Of a DNA stretch of 64,000 nucleotides, positions 49,026 through 61,044 are shown one piece after another. Made by a program: the position numbers and the translations under genes. Numbering within the stretch: position 1 is the first letter of the stretch; the number at the start of each line of letters is the position of its first letter. This DNA comes from Saturnia japonica (taxonomy: Eukaryota > Arthropoda > Insecta > Lepidoptera > Saturniidae). The notes below the pieces were generated by a model. The model was not told where the DNA came from. It saw only the letters and a program-made list of their open reading frames with translations, and made no database searches. Location: contig CM065304.1 of assembly GCA_033032175.1 (NCBI GenBank), forward strand, positions 5,270,001 to 5,334,000, written 5' to 3'.

Positions 49026-50830
49026 TCCCTGGAACTCATGAATCCTCAGGACGCTATATCGCTATACTCGGTATATACGTTCGATTTGGGCAAGGTAGCT
49101 GTGTCGAGGTCTACCTCGGCATCTTCTTCCATACACATTTACATTGTATATCTGTTTCGTAAGTCATACGTCACCATTCGTTCTATATGTCCAAACCATC
49201 ATAGCATACCTTTCTTTATCTTTAGAATCACACTCTCTTTCATACCAGTTGCTTCGTGTATCTCTTAATTACGAATTCGATCCAAGATCGCGACACCGCA
49301 TATTTTTTGAAGGGAACGCATCTCAAATGCATTTATTCTAATTTCATGACTGTTCTGACATACCCAGGATTAGCTGCCGTATAGTACAGTAGGCACTAAT
49401 ATCAGGTTGTGCATAGCTGCTTGTGCCGTCATATTAATATTTTTACTACTAATCAATGTCGATGACCGCATTCAACTTTTTGCCGACAGTAATCTTTCTC
49501 TATATATCTTTTTCATAATTTCAATCTTGTGAAATCATACTTTTTAGATATACAACTAAATACGCTCGTTCTAAAAGTTGCCCATTTACTGTTATTTAAA
49601 ATACTGTCATTTGTTCTTCTCTTTCAAAAACCAGTACCGTCATGCCTGCATTTTGGTGCAGACCATTTTTTTTACTTTCTTCTTTCATGTTAGTAACTAA
49701 TATCACTCGTTCTTATTTATTACACTCATACAGTTATCCAGATATATAATGAGCAGTCATCAGACATGATACACCATTGTTTGACCACCACTAACACATG
49801 AATGGTCATTTCACCCTCTACCATTACACATGCCCTGGTATCACTATAGAGTGCTTTCACGGCATGTAAAAGATGACTGCTCAGTCCAGATCTGGGTAGA
49901 AGGGCCCAAAAGAGAACCTTTCGTACAATTCTATCAAATGCCTCTTCTAAATAAACGAAAGCGCAGAAATCTTTTTGGTTGGCATCCAAAATCTTTCCTA
50001 CGAATCCGCGAAGCGCAAAGGGTTGGGCCGTGCATACTCTTTCTGGCCTATATCCTCCTTGAGATTCCCAGAAAAACCTTTCGGATCTGTCTTGCATCTT
50101 TTTATCGTCAAAATCTTAGTATATACCTTACTTGCTAAGCTGACAAGCTGATGGCACTATAGTTGATACAGCTCATTCGTAATCCCGTTACCTAATAGAA
50201 AGGCACGATGACTGCTCGACCCATTTTCCAGCAAAGATTGATTGATGAATCTTGATGTTTCAGATGATTGATCCACCGTGTTTGACCATTACAGCTGTTA
50301 CTATATCATGTCTCGTTGCTTTACCAGTTTTAAGCCTTTTAAGCCTCATTAGATTCTATTGGAGGCAGATTTTTGAGTAGACCAGGGACATTGATAATTG
50401 TTAATCAATTAACATTGACAAATCATATTAAATGTTTATGCACGCAATATTTTTCTTTCATCTTTTCTTTCTTACTTTCACTAGAGCTGGACATAGCCAG
50501 AACATCATATCGTGCTTTCTTCTTTCAATTCATCTCCCAACCAGCCGTCACCATTTTTTGCTTGTTCGCCCTTCCGAAAATCCGCATACCTCATTCGGGG
50601 CACTTAATATGCTGGACAACAAGTCGACAAGCATCAATACTTTCAGTTACACCATTTGGGGGGTGGGAAAGCTGTTCGGATACTTTTTCTTCATGTCTAT
50701 TTCTAATATCCGCACCCTAAAGCATCCAGATTTCGATGCGGCTTGCGACCTCAGAACTGTAATCCTTGGTGTAAGATCGCCAGCCTACGAACAGAAAGTG
50801 ACCCGTTCCTAGGTCAGGTCTCCTATACAC
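48741..50830 (-). pseudogene. RTE-like LINE, RT and C-terminal region, decayed
   Basis: From high to low on the minus strand: finger-region pieces (MGRAVIVPFY near 50220); then SQGGYRPERVCTAQPFALRG and FVYLEEAFDRIVRKVLFWAL (49840-50080); then further RT to 49730. Next come RINAFEMRSLQKICGVAILD (about 49300), IKKGMLWFGHIERM-like sequence with a stop (about 49210) and GRRCRGRPRHSYLAQIERIY (about 49100). This order fits RTE-type LINEs, which use target-primed reverse transcription. The usual palm Asp is Tyr in FVYLEEAFD, and there are many stops, so it is dead. It abuts the satellite on the left. Confidence 0.75.
49952..50298 (+). repeat. 347-bp direct repeat, right copy
   Basis: Partner of 32343-32689 in the same orientation; it lies inside the larger LINE, which shows this copy is in its original context. 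Confidence 0.95.
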
Positions 50831-50974
50831 CTTTGTGTCAAAAAAAATCTACTGCTCCAGAGAAGGAAGCTGGTGGACTAGTACGTTGAATATAATAATA
50901 ATACAAAAAAATTATTCAGAATCACAATATTTTCAAAAATTGATGGATATAACTTTGTTAGCGCAATCTTTGTA

Positions 50975-51175
50975 ATATACATACATAAATAAATCACACC
51001 TATTTCCTAACGGGGTAGGCAGAGACCACGTCCTTCCACCTGCTACGATCCTGGCATACCTCTTTCGCTTCTTCGACATTCATTAATCTTTTCATGCATG
51101 CTCGTCGGTTTAGAGTACTCTTGACCTTACCTTTCTTCAGAACGTCTCTGATTTGATCGATAAAAATCGATGTCA
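50975..51175 (+). repeat. Dispersed lepidopteran repeat ('ggggtaggcagagacca' type)
   Basis: The segment 'cacctatttcctaacgggg...taggcagagaccacg...tcatgcatgctcgtcgg' is a type I recall as common in moth and butterfly genomes. Not searched. Confidence 0.5.
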
Positions 51176-51221
51176 TCTTATAATAGTTTACTCATCAATC
51201 CGATAGTTGCAAATGAATGTA

Positions 51222-52825
51222 CAGTCAAAATCTGTTATAACGACATCGAAGGGACTGTTCATATTCAGTCGTAAAAACCGATAGTCGTAACAACCGGTGA
51301 TGTTTAATGTGTATCGTGCAAGTACAAACAAATCGATAGGGAATTATTGGAAAAATATATTTATGGAACTATGTACATTTTGTTTATTACACATAAGTAC
51401 AATGCATATTATTTTTCTGTGAGCATAAGTCTGTAATTTTGGTCTGTTTGGAACACTTCTGTTATACATAGATATTTTGTAATTTACGTTGGATTTAGTA
51501 TCGTCGTCGTATAAAGTATCGTCATAATTGTTGTGGATATGGAACTGTTCATTAAAAAGAACAATCTTTCTTAATACACTAACAGCATTGATACCATCAT
51601 TCAAAGTTGGTACAGTAAATTGTTCTTCAGAGTCTTCCTGTTCGTCATCTTCCTCTTGAACATCTCGTACTTATCATCTTCCGTAGCTCGTGCGCAAATT
51701 GGAATAGAGTTATCTACATCAATGAACTCTGCTGCTTCAGTAGTAGATAAAGCTGGTCGTAAATTTTGGGCTAATTGAGCAAGAGAAATATTGTCCTCTC
51801 CATCATCATCAGTCACATCATCTGAGGTTATTGTTAAGAGGTCTTTAAAACCAGTATGTTTAAAGCAGTTAGCTATAGTGTTTTGTGAAACGTTTTTCCA
51901 TTCTTCTGATATCATCAAGATGGCATCAAGAACCGTAAAGCTTTTTTGGTCGTTACTGTCAAGGTTTTGTATTAACTTAAAGACACTCAGTCTTCTATAG
52001 TGAGATTTTAAATACCTTATTACACCTTGGTCCATTGGTTGCAACACAGATGTAACATTTGGTGGTAAGAACACAAGTTTAATGCATTTTAGATTAGTAA
52101 CAGCCGGATGAGCAGGACAGTTATCAACCAAAAGTAGAACTTTCTGTTTGTTTCCTTTCAATTCAGCGTCCCAGTTTGTTAACCATCTCTCAAAAATGTC
52201 CGATGTCATCCATGACTTCACATTGTTTTCATACGTTACGTCATACGTGTATGTTTTTAAAGCATCTTGGTTTCTTAGATTTGCCAATAACTAAAAGCTT
52301 TCTTTTACAGGATCCTGTCATATTTGCTGCAACCATGATCGTTAATCTTGTCTTAGACATTTTTCCTCTCGAACAATTCTCTCCTTTGAACTTTAAAGTG
52401 TTGTCTGGTTTTATATTGTAAAAAAGTCGTTTCGTCTGCGTTAAAAATTTCATCTGGTCTGTTGTAGCCTTCAAATAATGTCTTGACTCTACTGCATGCA
52501 CGTGTTTTGTTTCTAAGAATTAGAAAAGACCCTACACGTAACTAAATCCTATTGTTTTCTTTCCTGATTTGAATAGCCATTGTAGACAAATGTGGATACC
52601 TATTCAAATTGTTTACAATACAGCTTAGGCGGTCGTTCTAACAGACCTAATTCTCCGAAATATTCGTTAAATGTGGTCGTTTTATGAGGTATGTCGTTAT
52701 TAGCAATGTCGTATAAAGCAATGTTTTTAATAAGGCGGTCATATAGCATTCAGCCGGGACCTTTGTTCTAGGTTATTATAACCGATATCTTGTTCTAAAC
52801 GATGTCGCAGTAAACGGTTTGACTG
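51222..52825 (-). mobile_element. Pogo/Tigger-type transposon with TA target duplication, internally deleted
   Basis: Ends CAGTCAAAATCTG (51222) and, reversed, CAGTCAAACCGTT (52825) with GCGACATCG-type sequence further in; TA flanks at 51220-51221 and 52826-52827. Compared with the left copy, the helix-turn-helix part is deleted: sequence jumps from the 5' leader (GCATGCAGTAGA) into the catalytic region at about 52497. Length is 1604 bp. Confidence 0.85.
51601..52501 (-). pseudogene. Pogo/Tigger transposase catalytic region
   Basis: The region starts near 52450 with FNADETTFLQYK-like sequence (first Asp, frame broken). A clean frame of 228 codons (51664-52287 and on to 51601) then contains VLLLVDNCPAHPAVTNLKC (second Asp) and LPPNVTSVLQPMDQGVIRYL (third Asp), with 30 residues between them. 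This is the DDE_1 type of pogo/Tigger. The C-terminal part (LAQNLRPALSTTEAAEFIDV) is acidic as in relatives. The missing DNA-binding domain and a frame change make it inactive. Confidence 0.85.
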
Positions 52826-52827
52826 TA

Positions 52828-55800
52828 TTTTCTTTCACTGAAGTGTGAAAAATAAAACTTCAATTTCTAGAGTAGTAACATTGTAATACTTATATGGAAA
52901 GTTTCTGAAAAAATAATAATTGTAGGTGAGATGTATTATATATTAAATTATCATTACACTTTTCATATGCACTGTATTTTTTATTGTTTTTTTTTACATT
53001 ACCGAGTGTTGAATGTGAAACGATTCTACGTTAGCAATTATGTTGTGCAGCATATAATAATTTAAAAAAATAATATTTTTGTAGTTATATTTTTCCCTTA
53101 ATTGATTAGATTATGTTGCAGATATTATGGTCTAACCACAGAGGCCAACCATTGTTGGAAATATTTCTTTCTGTACAACTTGATTTCTGTAAAATTTTCT
53201 TCCACTATAAAAATGTATTTAATTATATGTTTAGGTAGATTAGAATATAGTAAAGTAATAAAGGTATGGCCATGGACGCCCTCAGGATTGCTTTCAGGTA
53301 GGTGTGCATCAGCATCTACATACTATTAACTAATAAAATATAATTTATAGATAATTACATATGTATTGATCAAATTTGAACAGCAATCTAGACGCTTTTT
53401 TAAATTCAAACAGTAATGTTATTTAAAAAATCATAACCTTTTCCATGCATTTTCTTTCCCGAGAGGGGGGTTCAAGTGCACCCCCTTGCACCCTACTGCC
53501 GGCGTCCATGGGCATGACTGGCGCTTTTAAAGTTGTCGATTATCGTATGTAAGTCTTTAGCTAAATCTAAGTAAATATATATTATTCTACGAGTAACATA
53601 TTATTTTAGTAGAATCTAAGTTTATAAGAATGGTAAATTCTTAAATATAAATTTCTACAATTCTCATACCATTGTTCTAAATTGTTATAAAAGACAATAT
53701 GATATTATGTGGCTGTGCCTATATTGTCCCGTATAATTATTATAATACAAAATATAGTTAAAAATACCAACATGATAATATCGCTTATGCCTTACCTTAT
53801 TAATTAATTAATGTTAATAAATTAGTGCGAAACTGTAAATTAGTGGCGAAGGCTTTAATTATTAAAAGGGTAACAAACGTGTACTACCTAAATACCTAAT
53901 ATTACCTGCATACCCAAAAGAACCTAGATACCCAATACCTATTTGCATGGCCACTACCTATCTGCATTCCTGATAGTACCTACACTACACACACACATAA
54001 CACTACCTGCATACTAAATACTACTTGTCGTCGGTGATACTTCAAAACGGACTATGTCACTATGAACGGACTTTATAGGACAGGGAAAACCTTTTTTTAA
54101 TGATGTGTGAGATGTATGACATGCATATTGTTGGTAAAATCTATATAATCTTATCAATAATCAATCCTGAATGCGGATCTAATGTGAAAATAACTAGAAA
54201 TATAATATTTAACCATGAGTAATATTCAAACAGTCTTATGACATAGAACATATTGCACTATCTCCGATGTTATATACATCATTCTGGCCTTGATTTAAAA
54301 TCGCATTTTATGAGCCCTCGCCACTATTTGTAAACTAACTTGTAAGTTAATTATGTCGATATCGTGGTTAACGTACTTTATTAATTGTGGAATACACCAT
54401 TGCGCATGCGCATTTCTAACACCATTGGCATATTTTAAGCACTATTATCTAATATTATATAATCGATGTGTACCTTAGAATTTTTATTAGATATATTATT
54501 AATGAATTTGCAAAGTAATAAATATTTGAAATAAATAATCTTGTTTTAATTAAATTGTTTTTTTTTTGTCAATTATTCAACCTTATTAGCAGAATATTAT
54601 TCTAAATGTTATCAAAAATAATGTAGTAGAGGTAAGAATCTATATTTTATATTGATAATCTCAATCTTTTTTTTAAGTTGGTTTAAAATAACTTTCACAT
54701 AGTTACTACTTATCCGTTTGATCTCAAAGCACTGTTACAAAACATCCTTGAATTTCATAGATATAACTTTGAAAACAATTTCTCAGAAAAATCCTATATT
54801 ACAATATATAATTTATATATAATATATAATTTTCAAAAGGCTATGAAGTAGAAAATAGTGAAAGTTGGATCTTACATTCGGAGCAAATTTTAGCATGTGG
54901 ATTTTTTGTCCACGTTTGGCCTAATTATACCACAAATTGAGTATAACCTTTGTCCTATTTAACTAACAGCAGTGTGATGGATTTAGAAAAGTAGCATATT
55001 CTTACTCCCTCTGCATCCCCTAAAATTACAATGCACTGTAACAATACATATATACTTAGTAAGAAAAAGACAAACACGATCGAGTTTCTGGTCGGCTCTT
55101 TTCCATGTTTTGCATAGTGTAACAGATCCACCCTAAGTACCTAGCTATAATTTTGAAATTAATATAAAACTAAAATCGATACAAGTAACGCTGCCTAGTT
55201 TAACATTATAAGTACTTTAAATCTACTACGATTCGATGTTTTTACAGACGTAGGTAATTTAAAATCTTTGTAATAAAGGTTAAAATTTATAAAATAAAAA
55301 TAAAAGATATTGTTTAGAATGCGGGAAGCTTTGTAATACATATAATAAAACAGAAACCTACGGGTTTTACCTTTTTGCAATATTAAAACAAAGACAGCAT
55401 GCGGATAATTAATCGTGAGAATACAGAATTAACAAAAGAAATGACCGGACACGGCGAAAAATAATAGAAAACAAAGATAGACTGAGGAACCTTGAGAAAA
55501 TAGAGATGCGCTTGCTCGGATATTAAAAGTGGCGCTCTGAATTAGTACAATCTCTCAACTGAAGTACATCTCATTTCTGGTACTATTTATTAATAGTACA
55601 AAGTACAGTAGTACAATGGATCGTACACGGACGAATATTAGGCATATTTTGATTCTCCTTCATACCTTCCAGGCTTAGGATTGTCATTCTAAAGACCCGG
55701 TGTTTTTAGACTAAACTACACTTTCACTTCCAGAAAAATATTATTAACTAATAAAAAAAAGTATTCTTCTATTCTAATCAAATTTTGAAACTAATTCTTA

Positions 55801-56109
55801 GAACAAAGTCATCCTCACCAAAATGTCTAAAAACAATAATAAAAATAATTCTTACTCTCTCGTCTTTATTTCAAAATAGCTTAATGAACTAGAGCCTATT
55901 AGGTGTTTACTTTGCATTTCGCTCCCTTTCGACTGAACCACGTCTCCAGTCTCATGAATCACATAGGTACTAAGTACTAAATACACCGTTCTGGCCTGCC
56001 GCAAACGAAGTACTAAATGAACGATGTACTATGAAGCTTATGAAATAGTTCGTTCTAGTACAGTATCAGGAATTAGTTCCTATTAGTAATTAGTACATGT
56101 ACTACCCAT
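52828..56109. other. Long non-coding stretch with weak repeats
   Basis: 53260-53520 contains GCCATGGACGCC and, inverted, GGCGTCCATGGGC, about 240 bp apart, suggesting a repeat remnant. 53880-54030 has loosely repeated 'acctgcatacc'/'tacctaca' words. 55560-56110 has repeated 'agtactaaat'/'agtaca' words. No gene recognised. Confidence 0.35.
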
Positions 56110-56790
56110 CTCTAGTGGCAATGAAAAAAATACGCAGTAATATCGGGACAAAAAAAAAGGGTGAGGGAAAAACCCAAACGATGGGAGTACAAAACAATCG
56201 TAGGAATAACGGGACTTTGGCAAAAATATAGGAAAAAAAAAAAGAAACGTTAGGACGAAAGGAGCGTGGGATTTAAATCAAAACGACGGGGTATTTAAAG
56301 GGCTGGGGTCAGTTAGAAAAAAAGGTGGTCAATCAGAGAGGATCGGTAAATAGAAGTGTATCAGAGGAATCGGTTAAGGGCAGTGAATCAGAGAGGATCG
56401 AACGGTCGGTCGGATCAGTAAATCGAAGTGTATCAGAGGAATCGGTTAAGGGCAGTCGGAAAAAGTGAATCAGTCAGTCAGTAGATATCAGACGTTATTA
56501 TACCAAAAGTGAGTAAATATTAAATAGGCCGTTATAATGCTGGTGAAAACAGTCAAAAGTTCTGTCGGTATTAACAGTGAAATTAGCTAGGTAATATTTA
56601 GGTTTTTGTTCTTGCTCGTTGCGTCTGAAATAAATACATCAAGAAGTTCGCGATCGGTGTCAGGGAGATCCCACAGAAAATATAGGAAAAGTTATTAGGG
56701 TTAGGTTAGAGTACGAATCTAGGATCTTGCGATATCAGTAGTATTATTTACGGGAGATTTGATCAAATCTAGCATAATTCGAGAAGTAGG
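56110..56790 (+). repeat. Promoter- or LTR-like segment with an internal tandem duplication
   Basis: 56332-56385 and 56387-56457 share AATCAGAGAGGATCG and GAAGTGTATCAGAGGAATCG; the second copy has a 17-bp extra piece with repeated 'ggtcgg'. A AAATAAAT signal follows near 56630. This purine-rich, G-richer segment stands out from its surroundings and could be a retroelement leader or LTR. No matching second LTR seen. Confidence 0.3.
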
Positions 56791-59700
56791 ATTAGCGCGT
56801 GATAGTGAATGTACTAGCTAGTTTTAGAGTAATCTGAAAGTTTCATTGCATGTATGTGTTCATAAATCTATTTAGTATTAAGAAGTGCTGCTTGAAACCC
56901 TAAAGACTGTAAGTAGATTTAATTAACTTTTATGGAAATGAACAAAAATAACTACGGAACGTACCTAATATTATAGAATTCAGACAATGACTTATCATAT
57001 AAACATTCTACTACTTTACATGATCTACTGTACAAATTCTGTAGTTTTAACCTTGGTTAAAATGAGGTACTTATGTGTGACAGTAATAAATAATTCAATA
57101 AGCGGGCTTTAATGAAACTGGAGGTAAATCCAGTGCACCGTCTTATCATCAGAGTTTTATTATAGGAATTCCCATTAGGCGTTTGTGTATTGAATCTCTT
57201 CACATTAAGCGATAATCGATTTAGTTCGTACAAAGATTTCTCCCTGGGTGTAATCAGAAATGATTCCATGACAGTGAGACTCAGTTTTTGGATCGCCATT
57301 AGATTCGCAGGGTGGCTGTTCGGTACTTATGTTGCTTTGATTTGGTATTCGGTTTGGCATTTGAAAGAGAACTCTTTCGTGCCAAAGTGATCCAATAGCA
57401 GTAAGTACCAGATATTGTCATCTTGTAATTCTCTTGCCTATGTGATGTCCGGCCTTCCAGGTCAGACAGGATTCTACACAGACATCCTCTTGTGTTCATA
57501 ATACAAAGGAAGGTGTGCTGGATTGTACTGAAAGTTAGTACAAAATCTTTAGGTAAATATGTCACCAACCCACACTCAACAGTACAGACATATATTCACA
57601 TTAATCATAATAAAACTTGTTATAAGTGCCATACAGCGCTAACAGATTGAAAAATATCTTTAATTGGTAATTTCTATAAGAAATACCTAGAATTTGAAAT
57701 CTATAAAATTAATGTATATTACTTTATTCTTGTAAAATATACATATGTGAATACCTTGGTAAAGAAAGGTATTACAATTACATACGTAGATAAATAAGGA
57801 ACTATTAGTGTGTTATTGTTATTTGTAATATATAATATTCTCATGAGAATATAAATCACTACACATCATCTACATGTAACATTTCACATACTATATTTTA
57901 TACACAGGTAAAGGTAAGGTACATATGGTTGTTCAAGGGTAATATTTGTGGTTTTGCCAAAGGGACAAACAGTCCTTATGCCTACGCAATCACCTACCGC
58001 CTTCATTGTTCAAAATGTGTGTTGAATGGAGTCAGTGCTAGTTCAACTATCAATTTCATTGGCTCATAATACCAAAATGGTAATGGATATTCTGTGTGGT
58101 TGCCGGTTAGTACATTATAAAGTAATGGTGACTGGAACCAAGCAGATATTCAAATGCCTTTTCAAATTATCATTTATAATACTATATCATAGTATTATAT
58201 ACTATTACATTATAGTACAAATACTCAGTGTTGATTTGGTTCAACACATATAAATTCCAAATACCTATCCACATTCCTTTTGGAACTAGTGTGATATTAT
58301 TATACAACTATTGGTTTAGCCTACCATTTAATAAGGCAATATTATATTTAATCCGATGGGTTTTAGTCATACTATGTACTGGCTTCTATACCCTTCTTAT
58401 CACAATACTTGTTAGGGCGTGGCTCATCTTCTATATATTCATGTCTTTTGATCCGTACAGTGATAGGGAAATTTGTGACTAAAGGATAGGAGTTGCGACT
58501 ATGTCCCTCTCCATATATATCCCACAGTCGGTAGAGTCTAGCTTTATTTCCTGTACGGGGAGGTCTGGATTGAAGTGAGTTACATATTTTCTCCCTGGTT
58601 GACTTTGTCACCTTGGAGCTTTCTTTATCATCTTGAAGGGTTATAGTTGGCCTTTACTGTGTCTGCTATTACTACCCATTAGATTGAATCATTAGATTCA
58701 TTTATTTTTACTTAAATAGGGAACTGGTTCCAGTATTCCTATATCCTGCCTTCTCACCCTTAAACTTCACTAGCAATGCTAGCGGTGGTTGATTGTTGGG
58801 TTTCACTATAAAAATTAGTGCTACTTTTGCGGGCTTGAGGAGGTGGGAAAATAACTTCAGCTAAAAAAAAAACCCTTTGAACAACTTTCATGTGCAATTA
58901 ATCATACTTCTAGTACAGTACATAACTACAGTTTACTATAGTATTAATATTAACTTTATTTCATGCAATGGATTTTAACACTTTCTGTCATGTGTTGGAG
59001 TAAGTTCTAATTTACTAATTTGATTTAATGTTATGTTTTCTGAGTACCAGATTAAAGAACTTGTTTACTACAACTTTGTTTAATTCACAACGTAAGGCCA
59101 TATTAGACGATCACGATCAAGTAACAGTTAAAAAGATTGAATAAGTTTGTATTTAAGCATTATGCAATCAAAAGGAAGTATGTATGAGGGGTTACACCCC
59201 CGTATATATATAGGGAGGGGGGGGGGGGTTGTTACAATAGGTACCGGTGGTAGTTTTCATATTCCTAAGGGCTTTAATTAAATAATGTATTTGAAGACTA
59301 TGAGCCTAATTAGGGCCGAGGGTTGCAAAATTAATTAAAAAATCTATCGAAATATCTTTGAATGTACGAAGAAAAGCCAGTAAAATATTTAAGAATGATT
59401 TTTTAATTTGTTGGTCGTTACTGGCGTAGGTAGCTAACTACTGTTCTAAGGACTACACGGTGCTCCTACTGCAATGAAACTGCGCTGTCAACAATATCAA
59501 CTGCACCAAAGACACATTCCAAACTACATTAGGCAGCTAGCTTGCAGCCGAAATGCAGATTATCTGTAATGACCTAATGACTCTTAAACAAAACATATAT
59601 TTTTGCTTTACAATAGTAAGTATAGATATACGCCACATTGAAAAGGAAGCGTTGGGCGCATTGTAAACTAAATCCGTCCGATTGATCCGCAGCGTAGGTT

Positions 59701-60323
59701 AAAGACCATAAATAAATAGAAACAACATACTTAAGATTTATAAACTTTTATTACAACAACGATTTCATTACCTACTGTTGCAAATTCTTCCACGCCTTAA
59801 AATCACAACCACAAGTTAACAAATAACATTTATAAATATTTCTTTTTTATATACATATGTATTACAATGGTAAAATATAACACTTAAAAATATAAAAACT
59901 TTTTACATCAAAGACAAGTGTTTGTAATATAATATATTTTATCAGTGATACTTAAAAAATCACCGAATACAAAACGATATTTATTATTAATGTAGTAAAA
60001 AAAAAAGACAAATTAGTCTAAATGAAAGTTTTTGTAAGTAATAGGGCTAACCCTAGGGCTAGGGTAATTAGGGAACCTAAGTTCTCAAGTATAAGAAGAT
60101 ACCGAAGCACATTAGTAGGTAATTTGTCGGCCGTAAAAATTTAAGTAACTCTCTCAGCTCGGTTTTAGATGCAGTTTTTTTTCCAAAATTCAGTCTTCCG
60201 CATGTATGAGAAGTTTTCGAGCCTGTATTGTTAAGAAAATGTATTGAAAAACAATATATTTTTATGTTAGGTTATGTAGATATATTTTTTATCATTTGAA
60301 TTTGTCTAAATATTTTTGGCATT
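56791..60323. other. Non-coding stretch; poly-G tract
   Basis: A run of about 16 G lies at 59214-59229. Open frames near 57057-57568 and 58026-58611 show no family features and read as old repeats. I looked here on the minus strand for a last TMEM9-like exon and found none. Confidence 0.35.
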
Positions 60324-60449
60324 TTATAAACCGTCACCATCGGGGCCTTGCATTGGGTTGTGGACCTTGGTGTTCATATTTGCAGGTAATATACAATTCA
60401 AATGCAAGACGGGCGTAAATAATAAGAATATAGCAAGATTTCGCCTCAT
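60324..60449 (-). CDS. Possible small secreted peptide, 41 aa
   Basis: The frame starts MRRNLAIFLLFTPVLHLNC, a convincing signal peptide, then ILPA and a short mature part NTKVHNPMQGPDGDGL, then TAA. The small Gly/Asp-rich tail recalls short immune or neuropeptide-like secreted products of insects, but I do not recognise it. The ATG has an A at -1 and AT-rich upstream sequence. It lies between the TMEM9 paralog and unrecognised DNA. It could be a real short gene, one exon of a longer one, or chance. Confidence 0.3.
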   Translation of the reverse strand: MRRNLAIFLLFTPVLHLNCILPANMNTKVHNPMQGPDGDGL

Positions 60450-60572
60450 TAGATACAAAAAGATATAATTTATTTGCAGGCCCAGTGAAATGGTGTAGAA
60501 ATTATGAAACCTCAACCTGCTGTAGTAGTAGGTAACCCCAGAAAGCTATAAAAACAATAGGTTTAAAAAAAT

Positions 60573-61014
60573 TGCTGTGTGCCCGCGAATATTACGCAGT
60601 AATTATTTTCATCCCGTAAATTTATTAATAGGTACTCATTTTATTGATAATTCATATTATAGTCTATCAATTGGGAAATGAAATATACTTCCAGTGTATT
60701 ATATTTCATCAAAATCGGTTGAGAACAATTTTTTTTATGATTCCTAAATGTAAACGATTTTTATAACCTATAAATTATGGAAGAATTATGCTCCCTGTCT
60801 ATACAAATTGATCAGAATCAGTTGAGAATTGATGATTTTTTTTTTTACGATTTGTAAAGGTAAAAGTATTATTGACAATTGTTATAGCCCATCAATTGAC
60901 CAATAATAAAAGATTAAATACATGTATAATGTACAAAATTTCATAATAATCGGTTAAGCTGTTTTTGAGTTGAGCTGAGTTTAGACAAAACTTCAGCTTT
61001 ATTAATATAGATGG
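60573..61014 (+). repeat. Dispersed degenerate repeat, forward copy
   Basis: Starts GTGTGCCCGCGAATATTACG and ends TTTATTAATATAGATGG, the same end as the 113-bp units at 11829-12504. It lies just downstream of the last recognised exon of the TMEM9 paralog. Confidence 0.65.
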
Positions 61015-61044
61015 TAAAAATTTTGAACACTAAGAAACACTCAC

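Noticed and set aside
49038..50812. Several plus-strand frames of 65-126 codons
   Set aside because: They lie antisense to the RTE-like reverse transcriptase.
57057..58611. Minus- and plus-strand frames of 66-89 codons as a gene or as the missing TMEM9-like tail
   Set aside because: No TMEM9 tail motif and no consistent splice sites; probably old repeat sequence.
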